A stretch of DNA of 64,000 bases from Gemmatimonadetes bacterium SCN 70-22. GTDB lineage: Bacteria; Gemmatimonadota; Gemmatimonadetes; Gemmatimonadales; Gemmatimonadaceae. The position numbers and the translations under genes were made by a program. This document shows positions 55,028-62,624 of this stretch, in pieces (position 1 is the stretch's first letter; every line of letters begins with the position of its first letter). Where the stretch lies: positions 37,992 through 101,991 of the forward strand of contig MEDZ01000023.1 of the NCBI GenBank assembly GCA_001724275.1. The letters are read 5' to 3'. The notes under the pieces are model-generated. The model was not told the DNA's origin and made no database searches. It saw only the letters and a list, made by a program, of their open reading frames with translations.

Positions 55028-55056
55028 TTGACTCTCGTTCCCCCCCGCGCTACCTT
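55028..55056 (+). promoter_or_regulatory. Promoter of M50 protease-scpAB-rlu operon
   Basis: TTGACT (55028-55033), a 17-base spacer and TACCTT (55051-55056). Divergent from the rpsT promoter, with 14 bases between the two -35 boxes. Confidence 0.65.
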
Positions 55057-55098
55057 GCCCGTCCTTCCGCACCACCCCAGCTCATCGTTCGGACCCCA

Positions 55099-55794
55099 TT
55101 GGATAAGCTGCAAGAGTTCCTGCTCGTGGCGCCGGTCCTGCTGTTCTCCATGGTCGCCCACGAGTTCGCTCACGGGTACGCGGCGCTCAGGCAGGGGGAT
55201 CCCACGGCATTCCAGCTCGGGCGCCTGACCTGGAACCCGGTCAAGCACATCGACCCGTTCTTCACGATCATCCTCCCCCTGGTCACCTTCTTTACCGGGG
55301 GCTTCATCTTCGGCGGAGCCAAGCCCGTCCCGGTCACCCCGCGCAATTACCGCAACTACCGGCGCGGCGACATCATCGTCTCCATGGCGGGGATCGCCAC
55401 CAACCTGGTCCTCGCCGTCCTCTGCACCGGCGTCATCGCCCTCCTCGGCCTCATGGGGCGCGCCCTTCCGGTGGCCACCGATACCCTGGCCATCCTCCAG
55501 CGGATGTTCATCACCGGCGTGGTCTTCAACCTCATCCTGGCGATGTTCAACCTCCTCCCGATCCCGCCGCTGGATGGGTCGCACGTCATGAAGTACCTCC
55601 TCCCGCCGGCGTGGGCCATCCGCTACCAGCAGGTGGGGATGTACGGAATCTTCATCCTCATGATCCTCATGATGACGCGCCTCGGCGCCCCGCTCCTGTC
55701 GGCCTGGATGGCGCCGGTGAACCTCGTCGGGGGAACGCTGCTGCGCGCGGTCTCGCAGTTCATCCTCCCGAGCCAGTTCACGCTGGGGATGTGA
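55099..55794 (+). CDS. M50-family (site-2-type) membrane metallopeptidase
   Basis: About 231 residues with five to six membrane helices. The zinc motif HEFAH lies in the first helix, and the third ligand in NLLPIPPLDGSHV. The TTG at 55099 is the best start: no ATG or GTG lies between it and the first helix, and upstream codons fall in the promoter region. The short form without PDZ or CBS domains matches the group adjoining scpAB in many genomes; substrates are unknown. Its stop overlaps the scpA start. Confidence 0.88.
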   Translation: MDKLQEFLLVAPVLLFSMVAHEFAHGYAALRQGDPTAFQLGRLTWNPVKHIDPFFTIILPLVTFFTGGFIFGGAKPVPVTPRNYRNYRRGDIIVSMAGIATNLVLAVLCTGVIALLGLMGRALPVATDTLAILQRMFITGVVFNLILAMFNLLPIPPLDGSHVMKYLLPPAWAIRYQQVGMYGIFILMILMMTRLGAPLLSAWMAPVNLVGGTLLRAVSQFILPSQFTLGM

Positions 55795-56528
55795 TGACGT
55801 CGATCGCGGTCGATCACGACAACGCCTTCGTGGTGGAGCTTTCGGAGTTCCAGGGCCCCCTGGACCTCCTGCTGGGGCTCATCCGCGACGAGAAGGTCGA
55901 CATCTACGACATCCCCATCTCGCGCATCGCCGACCAGTTCCTGGCGCGCGTCCGCACGCTCGGACTGGACCAGGCGGCGGATTACCTCGAGATGGCGGCG
56001 CGCCTCCTCCGCATCAAGGCGCAGATGCTCCTGCCGCGCAACGACAGCGAGGACGCCTGGGAGGATCCGCGCGCCGAACTCGTCAGGCGCCTGCTGGAGT
56101 ACCAGCAGATGCGCGAAGTCGTGGACGTCCTCGAGGAGCTCGCCGAGGAGCGGCGCTCGCGCTTCGCGCGCGCGTACATCGCGCCCAGCGGTGTCGAGCC
56201 GCCACCGGCGCCGCTCGCGTTGTCGCTGGCGGAGCTCCTCTCGGCGATGGACCGCGTCCTGCGCGTGGCGAAGGACCCCGCGGTGCACGACGTGATCCCG
56301 CGAGCGCTCGACGTGGACGGGGCCATCGCCACCGTGCGCGGCGTCCTCCTGCTCAAGGAGCGGGCGCGCTGGCGCGACGTCGTCCGGCAGGGGGCCGAGC
56401 GCTGGGAGATCCTCTCCGCCCTCCTCGCCCTCCTCGAACTGGCCCGCCGCGGCGAGCTCAAACTCATGCAGGCGAATCCGTTCGCCAACGTGTTCATCAC
56501 TCGTGAATCCCCTGGCCAAGCTGCTTGA
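55794..56528 (+). CDS. scpA: Segregation and condensation protein A
   Basis: A 244-residue kleisin that bridges Smc heads. FQGPLDLLLGLIRDEKVDIYDIPISRIADQF is the family start; YLEMAARLLRIKAQMLLP follows. The C-terminal winged helix ends around ALLELARRGELKLMQANPFANVFI. ATG 55794 overlaps the upstream stop by one base. scpB begins 26 bases before its end. Confidence 0.94.
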   Translation: MTSIAVDHDNAFVVELSEFQGPLDLLLGLIRDEKVDIYDIPISRIADQFLARVRTLGLDQAADYLEMAARLLRIKAQMLLPRNDSEDAWEDPRAELVRRLLEYQQMREVVDVLEELAEERRSRFARAYIAPSGVEPPPAPLALSLAELLSAMDRVLRVAKDPAVHDVIPRALDVDGAIATVRGVLLLKERARWRDVVRQGAERWEILSALLALLELARRGELKLMQANPFANVFITRESPGQAA

Positions 56529-57045
56529 GGCGGCGCTCTTCTCGAGCGCGCGCCCCGTCCCCAAGGAAGAACTGGCGGCGCTCGACCCGGAGTCGTCGCC
56601 GGCCGCCGTGCAGGCCGCACTCGACGAGCTGCGCGAGACCTACGACAACGAAGGGCACGGCGTCGAGCTCGTGGAGCTCGGCGAGGGATGGCAGATCCTC
56701 ACCCGGCCCGAGTACACCGAGGCGATCGAGCGCGCGCAGCTGGCGGTGCGGCCGCACCGCCTCTCGGCGGCCGCGCTCGAGACGCTGGCGATCATCGCCT
56801 ACCGGCAGCCGATCGGGCGGGCCGAGATCGAGGAGATCCGCGGCGTGAACGTCGGCGGGGTGCTCAAGTCGCTGCACGAGCGCGGCCTCATCGACGTCAC
56901 CGGACGCGGCGAGGGGATCGGACGCCCGCTCTTGTACGGCACCACGCCGCTCTTCCTCGAACAGTTCGCCCTGCGCCACCTCGAGGAGCTCCCGCGGGCC
57001 GATGAACTCGCGGTGGCGCTCCGCGCCGAGCCGAAGCCGATCTGA
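56503..57045 (+). CDS. scpB: Segregation and condensation protein B
   Basis: A 180-residue ScpA partner made of two winged helices. NPLAKLLEAALFSSARPVPKEELA opens it; LSAAALETLAIIAYRQPIGRAEIEEIRGVN is the diagnostic block, with GRPLLYGTTPLFLEQF after it. GTG 56503 overlaps scpA by 26 bases, and the stop overlaps the next ATG by one, so ScpAB and the pseudouridine synthase are made together. Confidence 0.94.
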   Translation: MNPLAKLLEAALFSSARPVPKEELAALDPESSPAAVQAALDELRETYDNEGHGVELVELGEGWQILTRPEYTEAIERAQLAVRPHRLSAAALETLAIIAYRQPIGRAEIEEIRGVNVGGVLKSLHERGLIDVTGRGEGIGRPLLYGTTPLFLEQFALRHLEELPRADELAVALRAEPKPI

Positions 57046-57971
57046 TGAACGAACCGATGCGCATCCACCGCGCCCTGGCGCGCGCCGGGGTCGCATCGCG
57101 CCGCCACGCGGAGGCGCTGATTGCCGAGGGACGCGTGCTGGTCAACGGCCTCCCGGCACGGATCGGGCAGGTCGTCGATCCCGCCAACGACCGTGTGCAG
57201 GTCGATGGGCGTGAGGTGGTGCTCGGCGCGCCGCGCGCGCGCTGGATCGTCCTCAACAAGCCGGCGGGCGTGATGACGACGCGGCGCGACCCCGAGGGGC
57301 GTCGTACCGTCTTCGACCTCGTCCCCGACGTCCCCGGGCTGACGTACGTCGGGCGTCTCGACTTCCTGACCGAGGGCGTCCTCCTCCTCACCACCGACGG
57401 CGAGGCCGCACACCGCCTCACGCATCCGAGCCGCGAGGTGGAACGCGTGTACCTGGCCACCGTGCGCGGCAACGCGAAGCGCGCGGCCGAGGCGGCACGC
57501 ACCGGGGTGGAGCTGGAGGATGGCATCGTGCATCCCGCGTGGGTCAACGTCCACCCGCTGGAGCGGCGGCGCTGGGGATTCGAGATCGCGATCCGCGAGG
57601 GACGCACGCGCGAGATCCGCCGGCTGTGCGCCGCCCTCGGGCTGGAGGTGGAGCGCCTGGTGCGCACGCAGTGCGGCCCCGTGCGCCTGGGGATGCTCGA
57701 GGCGGGCGCGTGGCGTGAGCTGAGCCCTCGCGAGGCGGCGATGCTCGAGGTGCTCACCGGCACCGAGGTCGCGGCCGGGACGCGGCCACGGAAGCGCGAG
57801 GCGCGCTCGGGGGGGGACCGCCCCCCCGCTCGCCCGGTGCGCCGGGGGGGAGCCGAGGGGCGTGGGGCGCGCGAAGGCGACGCCGGGCGTCCCGCGACGC
57901 AAGGGCGTGGCGAGGGAACGCGGCCCCCTGGCCGATCGTCTGCAGCGAGGCGGCGCCGGCGCGGCGAGTGA
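57045..57971 (+). CDS. RluB/RsuA-family 23S or 16S rRNA pseudouridine synthase
   Basis: A 308-residue protein. The N-terminal S4 RNA-binding domain (RIHRALARAGVASRRHAEALIAEGRVLVNG) is followed by the synthase domain with NKPAGVMTTRRDP, catalytic Asp in GRLDFLTEGVLLLT and EGRTREIRRL. The last ~65 residues are a basic, Gly/Pro/Arg-rich tail, probably disordered and RNA-binding. Association with scpAB is the common RluB neighbourhood, but RluF/RsuA alternatives share these motifs. Confidence 0.9.
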   Translation: MNEPMRIHRALARAGVASRRHAEALIAEGRVLVNGLPARIGQVVDPANDRVQVDGREVVLGAPRARWIVLNKPAGVMTTRRDPEGRRTVFDLVPDVPGLTYVGRLDFLTEGVLLLTTDGEAAHRLTHPSREVERVYLATVRGNAKRAAEAARTGVELEDGIVHPAWVNVHPLERRRWGFEIAIREGRTREIRRLCAALGLEVERLVRTQCGPVRLGMLEAGAWRELSPREAAMLEVLTGTEVAAGTRPRKREARSGGDRPPARPVRRGGAEGRGAREGDAGRPATQGRGEGTRPPGRSSAARRRRRGE

Positions 57972-58064
57972 TCGCACGGGCCGGTCGCCGGGCGCAACGC
58001 GCGGAACCGCGCGCAAGTACGGTGTAAGAGCCAGAAACCCGTCGACCTACAGGAGAACGCGCAC

Positions 58065-59033
58065 GTGGCAACACAAGCGGCAACGGACATGGCGCTGGTG
58101 CAGGCCGTCGAACGCGAGGTCGGGAAGCGCGTCGTCGGTCAGGAATACATGGTGGAGCGCCTCCTGATCTCGCTCCTCACCGGGGGCCACGTCCTGCTCG
58201 AGGGAGTCCCCGGGCTCGCGAAGACGCTCACCGTGCGCACGCTGGCCGAGACCATCCACACCACGTTCCAGCGCATCCAGTTCACCCCGGACCTCCTTCC
58301 CGCCGACGTCCTCGGAACGCAGGTCTTCGACCAGTCGACCGGGAGCTTCTCGATCAAGCGCGGCCCCATCTTCGCCAACATCGTCCTCGCCGACGAGATC
58401 AACCGCGCCCCGGCCAAGGTGCAGGCGGCCCTCCTCGAGGCGATGCAGGAGAAGCAGGTCACGTTAGGCGGCCAGACGTTTCGTCTCGAGGAGCCGTTCC
58501 TCGTGCTGGCCACGCAGAACCCCATCGAGCAGGAGGGGACCTACCCGCTCCCCGAGGCGCAGGTCGACCGCTTCATGCTCAAGCTGCGCGTGGGTTACCC
58601 ATCGCGCGAGGAAGAGAAGGAGATCATGCGCCGCATGGCGAGCGGCGAGCCCATCGCCATCGACGCCATCGCCTCGCCGCAGGCCATCCTCGAGGCACGG
58701 CACCGGATCACCGAGCTGTACATGGACGAGCGCATCGTCGACTACATCGTCGACCTCGTGCACGCCACGCGATACCCCGCCGACGCCAGGCTCAAGGACC
58801 TTGCCCCCCTGATCGAGTTCGGCGCCAGCCCCCGGGCAACCATCGCCCTGGCCCAGGCGTCGCGCGCCCACGCCTTCCTGCGGGGACGCACCTACGTCAC
58901 GCCGGACGACGTCAAGGCGATCGCGCCCGACGTCCTCCGTCACCGGATCCTCACGACGTACGAGGCCGAGGCGGAGAACGTCTCGAGCGACGACATCGTC
59001 ACGCGGATCCTCGACACGGTGGAAGCACCGTAA
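58065..59033 (+). CDS. MoxR-family AAA+ ATPase
   Basis: A 322-residue chaperone-like ATPase. Walker A GVPGLAKT (47-54), Walker B VLADEINRAPAK, sensor-1 LATQNPIEQEGTYPLPEAQ and the C-terminal lid with RYPADARLKDLAPLIEFGASPRA. GTG 58065 has AGGAGA about eight bases upstream. In Bat-type operons MoxR acts on von Willebrand-domain proteins, and it leads this operon. CGTTAGGC is at 58462-58469. Confidence 0.93.
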   Translation: MATQAATDMALVQAVEREVGKRVVGQEYMVERLLISLLTGGHVLLEGVPGLAKTLTVRTLAETIHTTFQRIQFTPDLLPADVLGTQVFDQSTGSFSIKRGPIFANIVLADEINRAPAKVQAALLEAMQEKQVTLGGQTFRLEEPFLVLATQNPIEQEGTYPLPEAQVDRFMLKLRVGYPSREEEKEIMRRMASGEPIAIDAIASPQAILEARHRITELYMDERIVDYIVDLVHATRYPADARLKDLAPLIEFGASPRATIALAQASRAHAFLRGRTYVTPDDVKAIAPDVLRHRILTTYEAEAENVSSDDIVTRILDTVEAP

Positions 59034-59041
59034 TCCCGCCG

Positions 59042-59965
59042 ATGTCCGCGCCAGCCCCTGTCGAGCGCCGTCGGGCGGTGGCGATCTCCCCGGAGATCCT
59101 CCGCCAGGTCAAGCTGATCGAGCTGCGCACCCGGCGACTCGTCAACTCGGTCTTTACCGGCGAGTATCGCTCCATCTTCAAGGGACAGGGGATGGAGTTC
59201 GCCGAGGTCAGGGAGTACCAGCCGGGCGACGAGGTCCGGTCGATCGACTGGAACGTGACCGCGCGCATGCGGCGCCCGTTCGTCAAGCGGTACATCGAGG
59301 AGCGCGAGCTCACCCTGATGCTCGTCGTCGACCTGTCGGGCTCCGAGCGCTACGGGACGGTGCGGCGCTTCAAGTCCGAGCTGGCGACCGAGTTGGCGGC
59401 CGTCCTCACGATGTCGGCGGTGCGCAACAACGACCGGGTCGGGGCGCTCCTCTTCACCGATCGCGTCGAGCATTTCGTCCCCCCGGGCAAGGGGCGCCGC
59501 CACGCCCTTCGCATCCTGCGCGACGTCCTCGTGCACGAGCCGCGTGGCACGGGGACCGACATCCCGCTCGCCCTCGACTTCCTCCGCGGCGTCCTGCGGC
59601 AGCACGCGATCATCTTCATCGTCTCGGACCTGCTGGACCCCGACGTCGAGCGCCCCCTCAAGCTCCTGGCCCAGCGCCACGACGTGGTGGCCGCCGTGGT
59701 CGACGATCCGAGCGAGCTGGAGCTCCCCGACGTCGGGATGGCCCGCTTCGCCGATCCCGAGAGCGGCGTCACGATCGACGTCGACACGAGCGACCCGGCG
59801 GTGCGCGCGTCGTACGCCGAGCAGGCCGCCGGCGAGCACGAGGCGCGGCGCCAGCTCCTGCGTCGCCTGGCGATCGACGAGATCCCGATCTCCACGGCGG
59901 GCGGATACCTCGAGCCGCTGCTGCGCTTCTTCCGGACGCGCGAGCGGCGAGTGGCGCGCGGATGA
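59042..59965 (+). CDS. DUF58-domain protein
   Basis: A 307-residue protein. The DUF58 signature YQPGDEVRSIDWNVTARMRRPFVK is followed by a VWA-like fold with LVVDLSGSERYG as its metal-site loop and HAIIFIVSDLLD later. There are no membrane segments, so it is cytoplasmic. MoxR-DUF58 pairs are standard at the start of Bat operons. Eight bases separate it from moxR; the stop overlaps the next gene by four bases. Confidence 0.92.
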   Translation: MSAPAPVERRRAVAISPEILRQVKLIELRTRRLVNSVFTGEYRSIFKGQGMEFAEVREYQPGDEVRSIDWNVTARMRRPFVKRYIEERELTLMLVVDLSGSERYGTVRRFKSELATELAAVLTMSAVRNNDRVGALLFTDRVEHFVPPGKGRRHALRILRDVLVHEPRGTGTDIPLALDFLRGVLRQHAIIFIVSDLLDPDVERPLKLLAQRHDVVAAVVDDPSELELPDVGMARFADPESGVTIDVDTSDPAVRASYAEQAAGEHEARRQLLRRLAIDEIPISTAGGYLEPLLRFFRTRERRVARG

Positions 59966-60933
59966 GCCGTCGTCCTCGCCGCGCGATCGCCCTGCTGGTG
60001 GGGGGGTGGGCGCTGCTCTCCGCCCGCGAGCTGCAAGGGCAGGGGGGGCGCCCGGGCGCCGCCGGGGGGAGCGCGGGGGCGATCTCGCGCGGCGTCCTGG
60101 TCCTCCCCGAGACGGTGACCGTCGGCGATCCGTTCCGCGTCGTGGTCCGGGTGCGAGCCCCCCGGGGGGCGACGCTCGACTTTCCCGAGGCGCCCGACTC
60201 CGGGACCGGTGTGGAGCCCCTCGACCCCGTGGTCGTCACGACGGCGGGCGACTCCTCCGCCACCGAACAGGCGGCCACGTATCGCCTCGCGGCGTGGGAC
60301 GTGGGCGTGCGAGCCATCCGCTTCCCCGACGTCGTGGTGCGCGAGGGTGCTGCGGTGCGACGCGTGGCGGTCGGTCGCGAGCTCTCGGTCGTCGTGGCGT
60401 CGGTCCTCCCCGCCGATTCTTCCGAGCGCGTGCCGAAGCCCGCGCGCCCGCTCTTCGAATTCGGCCCGCCGTGGTGGTGGTGGGGGCTCGTCGCCCTGGC
60501 CGCGTTAGGCGTGGTGGGCGCCCTCTGGTGGCTCTGGCGCCGGCGCCGGCAGGCAGCGCTCCCCCCGCACCGCACCCCGAAGGAGCTCGCCGACGAGGAG
60601 TTCGCGCGGATCGCGGCGATGGAGCTGGTGGCCAGCGGGGAACGGGGCGCCTACGTGGCGCTCATGGCCGACGTGGTCCGGGACTACCTCGCGCGCGTCG
60701 TCGCGGCGGCCGCGCCCTCGCTGACCACGTCGGAGCTCCTGCAGCGCCTGCGCGGCGACACCCGGCTTCCGCTCGCGCGCCTCGCGCGGCTGCTGCAGGA
60801 GGTGGACCTGGTCAAGTTCGCGGGGGTCCCGATCGACGCCGGGCGCGCCGAGCTGGCGGGCGACGAGGCGCGCGGGGTGGTGGAGGAGGTCCACCAGGCC
60901 TTGCAGCCGGCGGAACAGCGGGAGGCGGCATGA
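59962..60933 (+). CDS. Bat-operon membrane protein (DUF4381-like)
   Basis: A 323-residue protein with a signal-type N-terminus. A periplasmic beta domain of about 130 residues (SRGVLVLPETVTVGDPFRVVVRV) resembles the BatD Ig-like repeat. A membrane helix (PPWWWWGLVALAALGVVGALWWLW) follows, then a cytoplasmic helical tail containing YVALMADVVRDYLARV and LARLLQEVDLVKFA, as in DUF4381 proteins. It probably bridges MoxR/DUF58 and the VWA protein. CGTTAGGC is in the membrane helix (60503). Confidence 0.75.
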   Translation: MSRRPRRAIALLVGGWALLSARELQGQGGRPGAAGGSAGAISRGVLVLPETVTVGDPFRVVVRVRAPRGATLDFPEAPDSGTGVEPLDPVVVTTAGDSSATEQAATYRLAAWDVGVRAIRFPDVVVREGAAVRRVAVGRELSVVVASVLPADSSERVPKPARPLFEFGPPWWWWGLVALAALGVVGALWWLWRRRRQAALPPHRTPKELADEEFARIAAMELVASGERGAYVALMADVVRDYLARVVAAAAPSLTTSELLQRLRGDTRLPLARLARLLQEVDLVKFAGVPIDAGRAELAGDEARGVVEEVHQALQPAEQREAA

Positions 60934-62624
60934 ATGCGGTGACGACCGACTGGCCCTGGATGCTCCCGGTTGCCGTCGTCCTCGTGGCGGGGGCGGTGCT
61001 GGCGGTGGTGGCGGCCGTCAGGCGCAAGCGCTTGCGGCTGGCACGCATGGGCGAGGCGCCGCTCCTCGCCCGCCTCACGCCGGCCGGCGCGCTGGCGTCG
61101 TCGCCGTGGCGCGCCGTGCGCCTGGGCGGGGTCGTCCTCCTGGCCGGCGCCGCCCTCGCCGGCCCGCGCTGGGGAATGGAACCCGCCATCGTGAGCGGTG
61201 AGGGGATCGACGTCGTCCTCGCCCTCGACGCCTCGCTCTCCATGCTCGCCACCGACGAGCGCCCCAACCGCCTGGAGCGGCTGAAGCAGGAGGTGCGCCG
61301 CTACCGGGACCTGTCGCGCGCCGACCGCGTGGCGATGCTCGCCTTCGCCGGCCGCAGCTACATCCTGACCCCGCTCACCGTCGACGACGGCGCGCTCGAA
61401 CTCTTCCTCGACAACCTCGACCCCAGCATCGTGGGCCAGGCGGGGAGCTCGCTCGCGCGCGCCGTCACGCAGGGGACCGACCTCCTCCTGTCCTCGCCAG
61501 GCGGGAGCGACCGCGCCCTCGTGATCATGAGCGACGGCGAGGCGTTCGAGCCGGTGGAGGACGTGCGGGCGGCGGCGGCGCGCGCCGCGCAGAACGGGAT
61601 CGCGATCGTCACCGTCGGCTTCGGCACCACGCAGGGGTCGACGATTCCCGTCAAGGAGAACGGGACGGTTGCCCCCAAGCGCGACGAGAACGGCCAGGTC
61701 GTGATTTCCCGCTACACGCCGGAGATGCTCCAGGCCATCGCCGACGCGGGCAACGGGACCTTCATCGGTGCCGAGGTGACGGACAAGGCGGCCCGCGTGC
61801 GCGCGGCCCTCCGGAACCTGCGTGCCACGACGCGCCGGGTCGCCGCCGGCGCCACGCGCACCCCGCGCTTCCAGTGGTTCGTCGCCCCGGCCCTGTTGCT
61901 CCTCCTCGTCGATACCTGGCGCGCCGAACGCCGCCGACGCGGCCCGCGCCCCTCCGCCGCCGTCGCCGCGGCAATGGCCGGGACGGTCGCGATGTCGGGG
62001 TGCACCTGGTCGGGAAGCGTGCCGCGTGAGGCGGCGCGCGAGTACGCCATGGGGCGCCACGCGCGAGCGGCCGCGCTCTATCGCTCGGCGATCGCCAAGG
62101 GCGATGCGCGCCCGGAGCTGATGTACAACCTCGGGACCGCGCTCGTCGCGGCCGATTCGCTCCCGAGCGCGATCGAACCCCTCGAGCGCGCTGCGCGCGT
62201 CGAGGAACCGGAGCTCCGCTTCCGCGCCTGGTTCAACCTCGGCCTCGGGCACCTGCGGCGCGGCCTCGCCGGCGCCCCGGCGGCGGACAGCACGCGCGAG
62301 GCGCTCGCGACCACGCTCGAGACGTACAAGCGCGCCCTGATCCTGCGCCCCACCGACCGCGACGCCAAGTGGAACTACGAGCTGGCGCTCCGCCAGCAGC
62401 AAGAGAACGGCGGGGGCGGGGGAGGGGGAGGCGGCGGGGCGAATGCCAGCCAGCAGGATCGCGGCGAGGCCGATACACCGCGGGCGCAGCAGCAGGGCGG
62501 TGGGCTGGGCGAGCAGCAGGCGGAGCAACTCCTCGATGCGGCGGCGCGCGAGGAGCGGGGGGTGCAGGGGCGCAAGCAGCGGCAGAGCCGTCCCCAGCCG
62601 CCCCCGGGAGGGAAGGACTGGTGA
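60930..62624 (+). CDS. VWA protein fused to TPR: BatA/B-BatC-like
   Basis: A 564-residue fusion. Residues about 10-60 hold two membrane helices; 80-290 are a von Willebrand A domain with an intact MIDAS start (DASLSM) and MSDGE; a third helix is at about 313-330. Then RPSAAVAAAMAGTVAMSGC reads like a lipoprotein signal, followed by TPR repeats (REYAMGRHARAAALYRSAI, ELMYNLGTALVAADSLPSAI) as in BatC, and a Gly/Gln-rich tail. The long frame further upstream is a shadow. It is coupled to both neighbours by four-base overlaps. Confidence 0.88.
   Translation: MNAVTTDWPWMLPVAVVLVAGAVLAVVAAVRRKRLRLARMGEAPLLARLTPAGALASSPWRAVRLGGVVLLAGAALAGPRWGMEPAIVSGEGIDVVLALDASLSMLATDERPNRLERLKQEVRRYRDLSRADRVAMLAFAGRSYILTPLTVDDGALELFLDNLDPSIVGQAGSSLARAVTQGTDLLLSSPGGSDRALVIMSDGEAFEPVEDVRAAAARAAQNGIAIVTVGFGTTQGSTIPVKENGTVAPKRDENGQVVISRYTPEMLQAIADAGNGTFIGAEVTDKAARVRAALRNLRATTRRVAAGATRTPRFQWFVAPALLLLLVDTWRAERRRRGPRPSAAVAAAMAGTVAMSGCTWSGSVPREAAREYAMGRHARAAALYRSAIAKGDARPELMYNLGTALVAADSLPSAIEPLERAARVEEPELRFRAWFNLGLGHLRRGLAGAPAADSTREALATTLETYKRALILRPTDRDAKWNYELALRQQQENGGGGGGGGGGANASQQDRGEADTPRAQQQGGGLGEQQAEQLLDAAAREERGVQGRKQRQSRPQPPPGGKDW

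Noticed and set aside
59544..60929. Upstream extension of the VWA-TPR frame to 1026 residues
   Set aside because: The extension is a shadow of the DUF58 and DUF4381-like genes; the ATG at 60930 gives the normal N-terminal membrane helices and a four-base overlap.
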